Origin: Bacteroidota bacterium
GTDB lineage: Bacteria; Bacteroidota; Bacteroidia; NS11-12g; UBA9320
DNA length: 64,000 nt
Direction: 5' to 3'
NCBI GenBank assembly: GCA_024679565.1
Contig: JAIBDD010000007.1
Coordinates: 40,589 to 104,588, forward strand
Shown: positions 55,320 through 63,991 of the stretch, in pieces
How the letters are laid out: each line of letters starts with the position of its first letter
Position numbering within the stretch: the stretch's first letter is position 1
Notes under the pieces: model-generated
Told to the model about the DNA's origin: nothing
Seen by the model: the letters and a program-made list of their open reading frames with translations, nothing else
Database searches by the model: none
Program-made: the position numbers and the translations under genes

Positions 55320-56444
55320 TTAGGTTAAATCTGACTTATGATATGTGCGCCCCTTCCAGATTGATGGAATAGGCAAAAAGTAAAATACTGCAGTGCTTAA
55401 CGTATTAATGATTAAATAGATTTCATAAACCAATAGGTTTGAAACGGAATAAGGAACCAATCCTACTTTTTTACTCAATTTTTTGATATAAAGGGTTTGA
55501 ATAACGGTTTTCAGTAGCCACAATAGCAACGCATTAATAGGGGCGAAAAACAATAAAGCGATAACGGCAGGTACAAACAACCCGTACAAAACAATTAGAA
55601 ACTTCCACAGCAAAGGGAGTTCTTGAGCGCCGATAAGCCATCGTTTGCGTTGGTGTAACATCTCTCTGAAACTAGGAATGTGCCATGCCATACCTAAACT
55701 ATCCGTATCAAGGATGGCACGCCAACCCCAACCGCGTTCGGTAACTTCTTTAAACAATTTGTAATCTTCGGTAATAGAAAAATCTATGTTTTCATAACCA
55801 CCAGTTTCCCAGTATGCCTTTGCCCTAACGGCCATGTTATTCCCAACCGATGTGCAAGCAATACCAATGTTTGCAAAGCTTTGGATGTATCCCATAAAGT
55901 GTAGCCAATCTATAGATTGGAGTTTTGAGAACAGACTTGAAGTTGGCTCACAAGTGCTTGTTCCTGATACAATCGCGATTTTTTCTGTAAACTGGTTGAG
56001 TAAAGATTGAATCCAATTGTTTGGAAGTTTTACATCTACATCCGTTATAAAGTAGAATTCCCCAGTAGCTTTATGAGCCAAATGTGCCAGTACATTTGCT
56101 TTGCCACGGGCTTTGCCTAGCTGCTCGTTTATCGAAAATAATTTAAAGTGAGGTTTGTCTATTATAAACTCCTTAACAAGTTGAGTGGTCTTGTCATCAC
56201 TGTCGTCATCACCAATCAATATTTCTAATTTGTCTTTAGGGTAGTGAAGTGCATCAATGGCAAACAAACTACGTCGAATTAGCTTTTCTTCGTTACGCGC
56301 GGCAAGTAGTATAGATACTTTAGGGAGATGATTGTCGGGATTATTAAGTCGTTTTTGAGATTTATCAATCGCAAACAGGCTCAGTAGTTGGATGCTAAAA
56401 AAGACAGCAACAACAGCGATTGAAATTGTGATTATAACCCACAC
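55320..56444 (-). CDS. Family 2 glycosyltransferase, membrane-bound
   Basis: A 374-residue GT-A enzyme with an N-terminal helix (VIITISIAVVAVFFSIQLL) and three C-terminal helices. The catalytic acids are visible: DDDSDD, TDVDV (DxD) and TEDYKLFK, then QRKRW (QxxRW). This is the layout of processive polysaccharide synthases such as IcaA/PgaC, though it may be non-processive. GTG start inside the upstream deacetylase gene (13-nt overlap). Its partner is likely the deacetylase. Confidence 0.85.
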   Translation of the reverse strand: MWVIITISIAVVAVFFSIQLLSLFAIDKSQKRLNNPDNHLPKVSILLAARNEEKLIRRSLFAIDALHYPKDKLEILIGDDDSDDKTTQLVKEFIIDKPHFKLFSINEQLGKARGKANVLAHLAHKATGEFYFITDVDVKLPNNWIQSLLNQFTEKIAIVSGTSTCEPTSSLFSKLQSIDWLHFMGYIQSFANIGIACTSVGNNMAVRAKAYWETGGYENIDFSITEDYKLFKEVTERGWGWRAILDTDSLGMAWHIPSFREMLHQRKRWLIGAQELPLLWKFLIVLYGLFVPAVIALLFFAPINALLLWLLKTVIQTLYIKKLSKKVGLVPYSVSNLLVYEIYLIINTLSTAVFYFLPIPSIWKGRTYHKSDLT

Positions 56445-57043
56445 GATGTGTACCCTTTGTCAGTTAAATACGCACAATACTTCGGTAACAGTGCTTTTAA
56501 GTTTTTATACGCCTTTTGGCTGTCGTGAAATACGATGATGGCACCCGGTTTGGTAAGTGATTTCATCCGCGCTTCAGCCCGGCTTATGTTGAGTGTTGTA
56601 TCAAAATCACCACTTAAGATAGACCACATAATGATATCGAAGTTAGGGTTTAAACGGCGTATTTGACTTCTTTTTATTCGGCCGAAAGGTGGCCTAAACA
56701 AGGTTGAATCTATTAACTCAGCAGCCCGTTTGGTGTCTTTTATATATGTAGCATTAGAAGCGCGAAAGCCATTAATATGTGTATAGGTATGATTGCCTAC
56801 TTGATGTCCTTCGGCCTTGATTTGTTTATATATCGATATGTTTTTCGATACATTTTCACCAATACAAAAGAATGTAGCCTTGAAACCAAAGTCTTTCAAA
56901 ACAGATAAAACATATTCGGTAACTTCAGGAGTTGGCCCATCATCAAAGGTCAAAAAGACCTTTTTTTCTGATGTTGGTCTGTCCCAATTTAGTGTTGGAT
57001 AAAAAGGTTTAAAAACCTTACCGTTGTGTGTAAACCAGTTCAA
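56432..57043 (-). CDS. Polysaccharide deacetylase family protein
   Basis: A 203-residue NodB-domain protein. Motifs: FLTFDDGPTPE (metal/Asp site), GHQVGNHTYTH (HxxxH), RPPFGR and IVFHDS. It would remove acetyl groups from N-acetylhexosamine polymers. No clear signal peptide or membrane helix, so cytosolic or via the start region. TTG start, no earlier ATG. It overlaps the glycosyltransferase gene by 13 nt. Confidence 0.88.
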   Translation of the reverse strand: MNWFTHNGKVFKPFYPTLNWDRPTSEKKVFLTFDDGPTPEVTEYVLSVLKDFGFKATFFCIGENVSKNISIYKQIKAEGHQVGNHTYTHINGFRASNATYIKDTKRAAELIDSTLFRPPFGRIKRSQIRRLNPNFDIIMWSILSGDFDTTLNISRAEARMKSLTKPGAIIVFHDSQKAYKNLKALLPKYCAYLTDKGYTSCGL

Positions 57044-57129
57044 GCTTCAAGTTTAATTGAATTCTATGTAAAATATAGAAATATTAAATGGCTTAGTCGA
57101 TTCAAAAAAGGTCAAATTTGCAACCGAGT

Positions 57130-57137
57130 TAGTTTTG
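57130..57137 (+). promoter_or_regulatory. TAGTTTTG -7 element of the TolC-like gene
   Basis: Matches TAnnTTTG and ends 16 nt before the ATG at 57154; the -33 is not clear. Confidence 0.3.
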
Positions 57138-57153
57138 CATAATTATTAAACAA

Positions 57154-58596
57154 ATGAGACTTTTCATCATCCTAGGATTCTTGCTTTTGGCCCACGGTTC
57201 GACTCAAGCTCAATCTGATTCTTTATTGAATGAAATCAATGGGAATTGGACCTTAGATAACTGCATCGCCTATACGGCTACAAAAAATCTTTCACTAGCA
57301 GACCAAAAGATTTTTGTGGATATGGCAGAGAACAATCTAAAGTTAAATCAAGACAGTCGTTACCCGTCATTAAACGCGAGTGCTTCTCATAACTACAATT
57401 TTGGTCGGTCTATTGACCCTTTTTCGAATCAATTTGTTACCCGAAGCATTCAGTCCAATAATTTTTCTTTAACCACCAGCGTAGTTCTGTACAATGGAAA
57501 AAGAATTACCAATTCTATCCTACGGTCTAAAAATGAAGTGGAACGTGCAAAAATTGAGGAGCAAGCCCTAAGAAATCAAATTCTCACCAATGTGGCTGAT
57601 GCTTTTCTGCAAGTGATCCTTGCAGAGAACCAATTAAAATCACTGACTGTAGTGAATAAATCTACAGTTACTCAGTTACAACAGGCTAAAAAATTATTTG
57701 AGGCCGGAGCCACCAACCAACAGCAGTATCTCAACTTAAAGGCCCAAGATGCAAGAGATCAAATGAACATTCAGTCGGCTAAGGGCTCGTTATTAATGGC
57801 GAATTTGCGATTGAAGCAGATGATGCAGCTAGACAGCAAAGATTTTCAAATCGTTCACCCGTCGTTAGACGAAACAGCACCTATAACAAGTTGGACGCAG
57901 GATGGAATAATAAACAATGCCTTGGCACGGATGAGTTATGTCAAACTAGCTGAAGCACAAGTTCGGTCTGCGGAAATTAGCATTGATATTTCCAAAAGTG
58001 CCTTTTATCCGCGTTTATCAGTCTTTGGGAATGTAAATACCTTGTATTCAGAAACTCGACTAGAGCGTTTTAATTATCAGAAATCTACAACGCCAATTGG
58101 TTATGTAGAATCAACGAGCCAACCGGTTGTTACTGAGTTTACGTCTTATGAGACTAGGGTGTCTGCATTCGGGCAACAACTCAATGACAACTTCGGGCAA
58201 ACGGTTGGTGTAAGTTTATCGGTACCCATTTTTAATGGCAATCAGGCTAGATCTGGAGTTAGAGATGCCAAACTGAATGCAATGGTGCGCAGAAATAATT
58301 TAGAAAGAATCAAACTTGAAGTAGTGGCCGACATCACCCAGGCGTATACTCAATACGAAAATGCTTTGGTTGAAGTTCAGTCAGCCGAAGTGAATGAAAA
58401 AGCGCAAAAGGAGAATTATGATTTTGTTTTGAAATCTGCCAATGCAGGGGTTTCTACTACTGCAGACATGATTCTTGCATTAAATGCTTGGGGGCAGGCG
58501 CAGAACGACTTAAACAACGCGAAGTTTAAAGTGTTGTATGCGCAAATTACCTTGCATTTCTATAATACAGGCGAGATAAGCATTTCACCTTACTAA
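57154..58596 (+). CDS. TolC family outer-membrane efflux protein
   Basis: A 480-residue protein with a signal peptide (FIILGFLLLAHGSTQAQ) and two OEP-type repeats. Features include the coiled-coil helices (DNCIAYTATKNLSLADQ, EVERAKIEEQALRNQILTNVADAFLQVI in parts), DNFGQTVGVSLSVPIFNG in the second repeat and a C-terminal helical end. TolC proteins form the outer-membrane tube of tripartite exporters. The adaptor and pump are not next to it, so its partners are elsewhere. Confidence 0.9.
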   Translation: MRLFIILGFLLLAHGSTQAQSDSLLNEINGNWTLDNCIAYTATKNLSLADQKIFVDMAENNLKLNQDSRYPSLNASASHNYNFGRSIDPFSNQFVTRSIQSNNFSLTTSVVLYNGKRITNSILRSKNEVERAKIEEQALRNQILTNVADAFLQVILAENQLKSLTVVNKSTVTQLQQAKKLFEAGATNQQQYLNLKAQDARDQMNIQSAKGSLLMANLRLKQMMQLDSKDFQIVHPSLDETAPITSWTQDGIINNALARMSYVKLAEAQVRSAEISIDISKSAFYPRLSVFGNVNTLYSETRLERFNYQKSTTPIGYVESTSQPVVTEFTSYETRVSAFGQQLNDNFGQTVGVSLSVPIFNGNQARSGVRDAKLNAMVRRNNLERIKLEVVADITQAYTQYENALVEVQSAEVNEKAQKENYDFVLKSANAGVSTTADMILALNAWGQAQNDLNNAKFKVLYAQITLHFYNTGEISISPY

Positions 58597-58640
58597 TCAT
58601 ATATTTTGAAATTCGGTGGTCGAAGGTTTACTTCGCATCG

Positions 58641-59648
58641 TTGAATAACGAACACACATCCATTGCGGTTTTAGGAGGAGGTAGCTGGGCTACTGCATTA
58701 GTGAAAATTCTACTTGACAATTCGCTGTCTAAAACTGTCCATTGGTGGATACGTAACGAGCAGAAAGCCAATTACTTACATTCACATAAACATAACCGGG
58801 ACTACCTGAGCTCCATCACATTCGATTTAGAGCACCTAAACGTAACGTCTCGAATTGAAACATGCATTGAGTCTGCCGACATTGTTATCCTTGCAATTCC
58901 TTCAGCTTTTGTTCATGCTTCATTGTCTTCACTTGATACCGCATTATTTAAAGACAAAATCATTGTCTCTGCAGTAAAAGGACTTATTCCAGAAACGAGT
59001 GAAATTCTAGGAGATTATTTTAAGAATCTACTTAACGTCGAGTCTAGTTGCATTGGGGTGATTACAGGACCTTGCCACGCAGAAGAGGTAGCATTAGAGA
59101 AACTTAGTTATCTGACTATTGCCTCTGAAGATAGCCATACAGCAAATAAGGTGTCAAGCCTCCTTAAAGGAGAATTTATAAAGACCTCTACTACAGATGA
59201 TATCTATGGAACTGAGTACTCGGCCGTACTGAAAAATGTATATGCCATTGCCGCTGGTATCTGTCATGGTTTGCGGTTTGGAGACAACTTTCAGGCGGTG
59301 TTGGTGTCAAATGCCATTCGCGAAATCAAACGATTTATTGCAGCGGTGCATCCGATAGAAAGAGATATTGATGATTCTGCTTATTTAGGGGATCTGGTGG
59401 TTACCACATATTCACAGTTTAGCCGAAATAGAACCTTTGGTAACATGCTAGGAAAAGGATATTCAGTTAAGTCGGCCCAGCTCGAAATGAATATGGTGGC
59501 GGAAGGTTATTATGCGGTAAAAACCGTGCACGACATGAACCAAAGTTTACAAGTGGACATGCCATTGGCTGATTTCGTTTATGAGGTCGTGTACAACGGT
59601 AAGCGTGCCAAATCAGTGATTGAGAACCTTCTCAATGCTTTAAACTAA
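58641..59648 (+). CDS. gpsA: Glycerol-3-phosphate dehydrogenase [NAD(P)+]
   Basis: A 335-residue enzyme. The NAD(P) motif is VLGGGSWATAL; VKGLIPE, GPCHAEEVA, KNVYAIAAGICHGLRFGDN (in parts) and GDLVVTTYSQFSRNRTFG (in parts) match GpsA. It makes glycerol-3-phosphate for phospholipids. The TTG start is forced because no ATG precedes the Rossmann motif. It is convergent with the next gene, stops sharing 4 nt. Confidence 0.92.
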   Translation: MNNEHTSIAVLGGGSWATALVKILLDNSLSKTVHWWIRNEQKANYLHSHKHNRDYLSSITFDLEHLNVTSRIETCIESADIVILAIPSAFVHASLSSLDTALFKDKIIVSAVKGLIPETSEILGDYFKNLLNVESSCIGVITGPCHAEEVALEKLSYLTIASEDSHTANKVSSLLKGEFIKTSTTDDIYGTEYSAVLKNVYAIAAGICHGLRFGDNFQAVLVSNAIREIKRFIAAVHPIERDIDDSAYLGDLVVTTYSQFSRNRTFGNMLGKGYSVKSAQLEMNMVAEGYYAVKTVHDMNQSLQVDMPLADFVYEVVYNGKRAKSVIENLLNALN

Positions 59649-60856
59649 AACGGATTCAACACGATTCTTATCCAATCAATTCCTGCGTCTGTGGCTAACA
59701 GGGCATAATACCACGAACAATTGAAGTAATCTGCTGAGATATGTATAGGTTGGGTTTGAGGTTTGACCTGGTAAATTATTTTGCCTAAGTGGTTATACAA
59801 TTGAATGGAATGTATGCTCGATTCGGTTGCGTCAAACACGATACCTTCCTCCGTTTGATACCAATAAACGTCCTTTTTGGGAGCAGGCTCTTCCTCCAAT
59901 CGCAATATATCACTGAAAGCATATGCACCGTTGTAATCAACTTGTTTCAGCCTGTAGTAAGTAGAAGCTTGAATCTTCCGCTTAAAAGAATAGGAATATG
60001 TATGTTTCGAAGCATTTGTGCCTAAACCTTTAACGAAGGCAAGACTAGTCCAAAGACCGCGCTCCGTTTTGCACTGAACAAAAAAACCTTTGTTATTTAT
60101 TTCTTGAGCAGTGGTCCAATGTAGTTGAACAGAATCCACACGTTTTGTTAACTTAAATGAGGTTAGTAATACGGGTAATGCTGTGCCCCCAAAACTAGCA
60201 TATACGTCTTTTGGAAATTGCAGACTAGTCGAGATTGTTTGCCAATTCGCATTGTCATGAATCATGGTGTGGCAAGAACCTAGTGAACCATAAGTGTTTG
60301 ACCCTGTGTACATTTTTTCTGTAGAAAGATACATGCCGGTTGAGTCTTCAACCAGCCCAGTCCCACTCAATGTTTGCACTGCGCCAGTTCCATTATTAGG
60401 TAAAGTGGTGTAGCCCGCCATTGCTAAAAAGGTAGGTGAAGCGCGACTACCTATGATGGCAAAGATTTGATCAGGACTGCTTGAGGCGATGTCGAACCCA
60501 GCGTTAGACTCTGTTATGGATCCAATATTGACACTTGGGTTGTGGTTCGCATTCTCAACAACAATCACGGTGCCTTTCGATAGGTAAGAACCTGTATTGT
60601 TGGTCCAAGTGTTTTCGCCTTCACCATTGGTTGAATAAAACGAAGACCCTGTCCATTCTTCGTCAATGAACTTTATTACTGTGCCATTCGGACAATCGTC
60701 GAGTAACACAAAAGCATACCCGTCCTGACTCCCATAACTGTATGCCACAAAGGCGATGTCTCCAATGTCGTCTATGGTGCTGTCCTGCTGTGCTGTTGCA
60801 TGGTTATGGATAACAAGCAGAAGAACGGTAAAAAGTAGCCCTATGTGTGTTTTCAT
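59645..60856 (-). CDS. Secreted protein with unusual C-terminal sorting-like domain
   Basis: A 403-residue secreted protein. Signal peptide about 1-22 (LLFTVLLLVIHNHATAQ). The N-terminal half resembles lamin-tail-like secreted proteins of this phylum (DIAFVAYSYGSQDGYAFVLLDDCPNGTVIKFIDEEW in parts). A Fn3-like region (about 225-310: LTSFKLTKRVDSVQLHWTTAQEINNKGF in parts) precedes a last 80 residues shaped like a type IX tail but without the usual YPNP motif. Function unknown. Confidence 0.75.
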   Translation of the reverse strand: MKTHIGLLFTVLLLVIHNHATAQQDSTIDDIGDIAFVAYSYGSQDGYAFVLLDDCPNGTVIKFIDEEWTGSSFYSTNGEGENTWTNNTGSYLSKGTVIVVENANHNPSVNIGSITESNAGFDIASSSPDQIFAIIGSRASPTFLAMAGYTTLPNNGTGAVQTLSGTGLVEDSTGMYLSTEKMYTGSNTYGSLGSCHTMIHDNANWQTISTSLQFPKDVYASFGGTALPVLLTSFKLTKRVDSVQLHWTTAQEINNKGFFVQCKTERGLWTSLAFVKGLGTNASKHTYSYSFKRKIQASTYYRLKQVDYNGAYAFSDILRLEEEPAPKKDVYWYQTEEGIVFDATESSIHSIQLYNHLGKIIYQVKPQTQPIHISADYFNCSWYYALLATDAGIDWIRIVLNPF

Positions 60857-60941
60857 GTGTTTGGATTGAGCGGCAATCTATATCCAAATCAAAATGAAAC
60901 GTAAAACATCATCCCAATGCAACAGTCTATCAATTTAAGCG

Positions 60942-60969
60942 TTGTTATGCCATACAAACTTTACATTTG
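60942..60969 (+). promoter_or_regulatory. Promoter of the beta-helix lipoprotein gene
   Basis: TTG (60942-60944), 17-nt spacer, TACATTTG (60962-60969); ends 5 nt before the ATG at 60975. A complete match to the -33/-7 consensus, pointing to a nearly leaderless mRNA. Confidence 0.55.
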
Positions 60970-60974
60970 CTGAT

Positions 60975-62408
60975 ATGTGGAAACGGTTTTGGTTCGGAGC
61001 ACTTTTTGTATCGATTTTATTGTCGATGCTTTCAAGTTGTAAAGACGATAACACGTTCTTTACGGGTACAGAGGCCAAGTTAAATTTCAGCGCTGATACC
61101 GTTTTTTTTGATACTGTTTTTGCCTCAAATATTCCACGAATACCACTTTCGGTTAATCACCAGTTTGTTGTGGTAAACCCTTATAGTGAGTCTGTTAAAA
61201 CAAACTTTCGGTTGTCTGGAGGGAGTAATTCGGTATTTCGAATTAATGTAGATGGAGAAGTAGGCCCTGAAGTAAATGATATCGAAATTGGGGGTAACGA
61301 TTCAATTTTTGTTTTTGTAGAATTGTCGGTTGACCCAAATAACGACCCTCAGTCTTTACCATTAATTGTGCGAGATTCGATAGAGATATCGACCAATGGA
61401 AACACACAAAATGTGCAACTCATTGCTTGGGGACAAGACGGCCATTATTTCCTGCGTGATACCTTGTGCAATGCGACTTTAGATGATAAACTTAAACCCT
61501 ACGTGGTACATGGATATCTGTATGTTCCTGAAAATTGCACGCTAACTATTAAAGAAGGGGTCAAAATGCACTTCGCACCACGATCATGGTTATATGTAGA
61601 AGGGACATTAATTATTGAAGGCACTAAGGATCAAAAAGTAAAGTTTGAAGGTGATCGTTTGCAGCCTCAGTTTGAAGAAGTAGCAGGCCAGTGGGGCGGA
61701 ATTTGGTTAGACTACCTAAGTAAAGGTAATCAAATCAAACATGCCGAAATTAAGAATGGCACCGTTGGTATATACTGCGATAGTAGCGATATACAAACCT
61801 CGCCCAACGCAGCGCCCAATGTTTCGGTCGAAAACACCGAAGTCCGCAACATGAGTTTTGACGGGCTCTCGGGTAAAACAGCATACATCAAAGCGACCAA
61901 CAGTGTGTTTACCAATTGTGGCCGATACACTTTTTTAGGCTTATGGGGAGGCCGATACGATTTGAAGCATTGTAACTTTACTACGTACAATTTTGACTTT
62001 AGTCGACGCGAGCCTACGTTCGCTTTAAACAACGTCCAAATCAATGAGTTTTTTCAAATTACTGGGATTTTTAGAACAGTGTATGATATCCAAAATTGTA
62101 TTGTCGACGGAGGCTTACAGGAAGAGTTATCTCTAGGGATATTTAAGAATGTGCCAGACCAAGCCTTCTTTGGAGACACCCTGTTTAACAACAACCTTGT
62201 TCGAACAGAAAGAAAATTTGTTGGACTTCATACCAACAATAAAGTGAATATAAGTCCAGCATTTGTGGACATACTAAAGCACGATTATCACATCGAAGCA
62301 ACGTCTGGAGCTATTGATATAGGAGCACCCATTGGTGTGTCTCGCGACTTTGATGAGGAATTACGTAACGGAACACCTGATGCAGGTGCTTTTGAATTTA
62401 AACATTAA
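60975..62408 (+). CDS. Right-handed beta-helix lipoprotein
   Basis: A protein of about 477 residues with a lipobox (SILLSMLSSC, Cys about 19, then KDD) consistent with surface export. The N-terminal part (about 40-150) is Ig-like. From about 190 on, parallel beta-helix coils appear (VHGYLYVPENCTLTIKEGVKMHFAPRSWLYVEGTL in parts), ending GAFEF, a common last coil motif in this family. I prefer the ATG at 60975 to an upstream TTG that belongs to the promoter. Carbohydrate binding is likely; no enzymatic residue can be picked. Confidence 0.82.
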   Translation: MWKRFWFGALFVSILLSMLSSCKDDNTFFTGTEAKLNFSADTVFFDTVFASNIPRIPLSVNHQFVVVNPYSESVKTNFRLSGGSNSVFRINVDGEVGPEVNDIEIGGNDSIFVFVELSVDPNNDPQSLPLIVRDSIEISTNGNTQNVQLIAWGQDGHYFLRDTLCNATLDDKLKPYVVHGYLYVPENCTLTIKEGVKMHFAPRSWLYVEGTLIIEGTKDQKVKFEGDRLQPQFEEVAGQWGGIWLDYLSKGNQIKHAEIKNGTVGIYCDSSDIQTSPNAAPNVSVENTEVRNMSFDGLSGKTAYIKATNSVFTNCGRYTFLGLWGGRYDLKHCNFTTYNFDFSRREPTFALNNVQINEFFQITGIFRTVYDIQNCIVDGGLQEELSLGIFKNVPDQAFFGDTLFNNNLVRTERKFVGLHTNNKVNISPAFVDILKHDYHIEATSGAIDIGAPIGVSRDFDEELRNGTPDAGAFEFKH

Positions 62409-62416
62409 AAACAGGG

Positions 62417-63778
62417 TTATTCTTCTGCGAAATATTTGAAGAAATAGGGAATGGTTTCAATGCCTTTATAGAAATTGAATATGCCATACTTTTCGTTCGG
62501 AGAATGGATGGCATCACTGTCTAATCCGAATCCCATCAATACTGTTTTTAACCCTAAAACTTCCTCGAATAAGGCAACAATAGGAATACTACCTCCACCT
62601 CTTGTAGGAATAGGTTTTTTGCCAAATGTTGTCTCCATGGCTCTACTTGCTGCTCGATAGGCTTTGCTGTTGGTAGGTGTTACTGCAGGCTCACCACCAT
62701 GATGAAGGCTTACGTTTACTTTTACAGACTTAGGGGCAATACTTTCGAAATGATTCTTGAACATCTCTGAAATTTCGCTGCTTGTTTGACTTGGAACAAG
62801 TCGCATTGAGATTTTTGCATAGGCCTTACTTGGCAATACGGTTTTAGCACCTTCCCCGGTGTAGCCACCCCAAATACCATTAACATCTAATGTTGGTCGG
62901 ATACCAGTTCTTTCAATAGTCGAATATCCTTTTTCCCCCAGTACATCACCAACCTCTAATTCGGCTTTATACGCGTCTAAGCTAAAAGGTGTTTTAGCCA
63001 TTTCCGCACGGTCAGCATCGCTCATTGTGTCTACTTTGTCATAAAAACCAGGGATAGTGATATGACGGTTCTCGTCGTGCAAACTTGAAATCATGTCGCA
63101 TAAAACATTTATGGGATTACCAACGGCTCCTCCATACGTTCCACTGTGCAAATCGATATTCGGACCAGTCACTTCAACCTGAATATAGCTCAGTCCTCTT
63201 AAACCGGTGTCAATACTTGGGATGTCATTGGCAATCATACCGGTGTCTGAAACCAATACGACATCAGCAGCCAATTTCTCAACGTTATTGCGCAAGTAAA
63301 TGCCCAAATTGGTTGAGCCAACCTCTTCTTCACCTTCAATCATGAATTTCACATTGCAATCGAGTGAGTCCGTCTGCATCATGGTTTCAAAGGCCTTAAC
63401 ATGCATATAAACCTGTCCTTTGTCGTCGCAGGCACCACGGGCATAGATATTGCCATCGCGGATATCTGGTTCAAACGCGGGAGTTTTCCATAACTCGTCT
63501 GGCACTGAAGGTTGAACATCATAATGACCATAAACCAAAACAGTAGGTTTGCTTGAGTCTACAATCTTGTCGGCATAAACAATAGGGTAACCGGCAGTTT
63601 CTTCAATAGACACGTTTTCGGCTCCAACACTCCTTAATTTGTCGGCAACAAATGCGGCAGCTTTATGCACGTCATCCGCAAATGCAGGATCAGCACTAAT
63701 TGATGGAATGCGCAACCAGTCTAATAACTCGTTTAGAAAACGCTCTTGATTTTTGTCGATATACTCCTTTTGATTCAT
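62417..63778 (-). CDS. M20 family dipeptidase
   Basis: A 453-residue di-zinc peptidase of the M20 family. The metal ligands are visible: VYGHYDVQP (His, Asp), ARGACDDKGQ (Asp), EGEEEVGS (Glu-Glu), and LVSDTG (Asp); the terminal His is in DAIHSPNEKY. A dimerisation lid domain lies at about 185-340. It cleaves dipeptides and has no export signal. Its stop is 8 nt from the beta-helix lipoprotein gene. Confidence 0.93.
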   Translation of the reverse strand: MNQKEYIDKNQERFLNELLDWLRIPSISADPAFADDVHKAAAFVADKLRSVGAENVSIEETAGYPIVYADKIVDSSKPTVLVYGHYDVQPSVPDELWKTPAFEPDIRDGNIYARGACDDKGQVYMHVKAFETMMQTDSLDCNVKFMIEGEEEVGSTNLGIYLRNNVEKLAADVVLVSDTGMIANDIPSIDTGLRGLSYIQVEVTGPNIDLHSGTYGGAVGNPINVLCDMISSLHDENRHITIPGFYDKVDTMSDADRAEMAKTPFSLDAYKAELEVGDVLGEKGYSTIERTGIRPTLDVNGIWGGYTGEGAKTVLPSKAYAKISMRLVPSQTSSEISEMFKNHFESIAPKSVKVNVSLHHGGEPAVTPTNSKAYRAASRAMETTFGKKPIPTRGGGSIPIVALFEEVLGLKTVLMGFGLDSDAIHSPNEKYGIFNFYKGIETIPYFFKYFAEE

Positions 63779-63941
63779 GCTTTTATTTTTACGGTGACGA
63801 AGTTAGATTTTTTACCAGAACCAAACAGTGTACATTCGTTTTTATCCGTTATCAATTGAGAAAAACAGATATTTGGAATAAGTGTAAAACGTCAGCCTAA
63901 TGTTTACCACTTAAGAGATAAAGTTAAGTAACCGTTTATCA

Positions 63942-63963
63942 CCTTGAAAGACGTCTTTCAAGG
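63942..63963. promoter_or_regulatory. Perfect 22-bp palindrome upstream of the last gene
   Basis: Arms CCTTGAAAGAC / GTCTTTCAAGG with no spacer, 28 nt before the ATG at 63992. A perfect 22-bp palindrome is not expected by chance in 64 kb (rough estimate 0.015). No run of T follows on either strand, so it is more likely an operator than a terminator. Confidence 0.55.
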
Positions 63964-63991
63964 CTTTATCAAATCTTAAAAAGTAAACAAA

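Noticed and set aside
63942..63963. 22-bp palindrome as an intrinsic terminator of the M20 gene or the next gene
   Set aside because: No T-run follows on either strand and the M20 gene points away from it.
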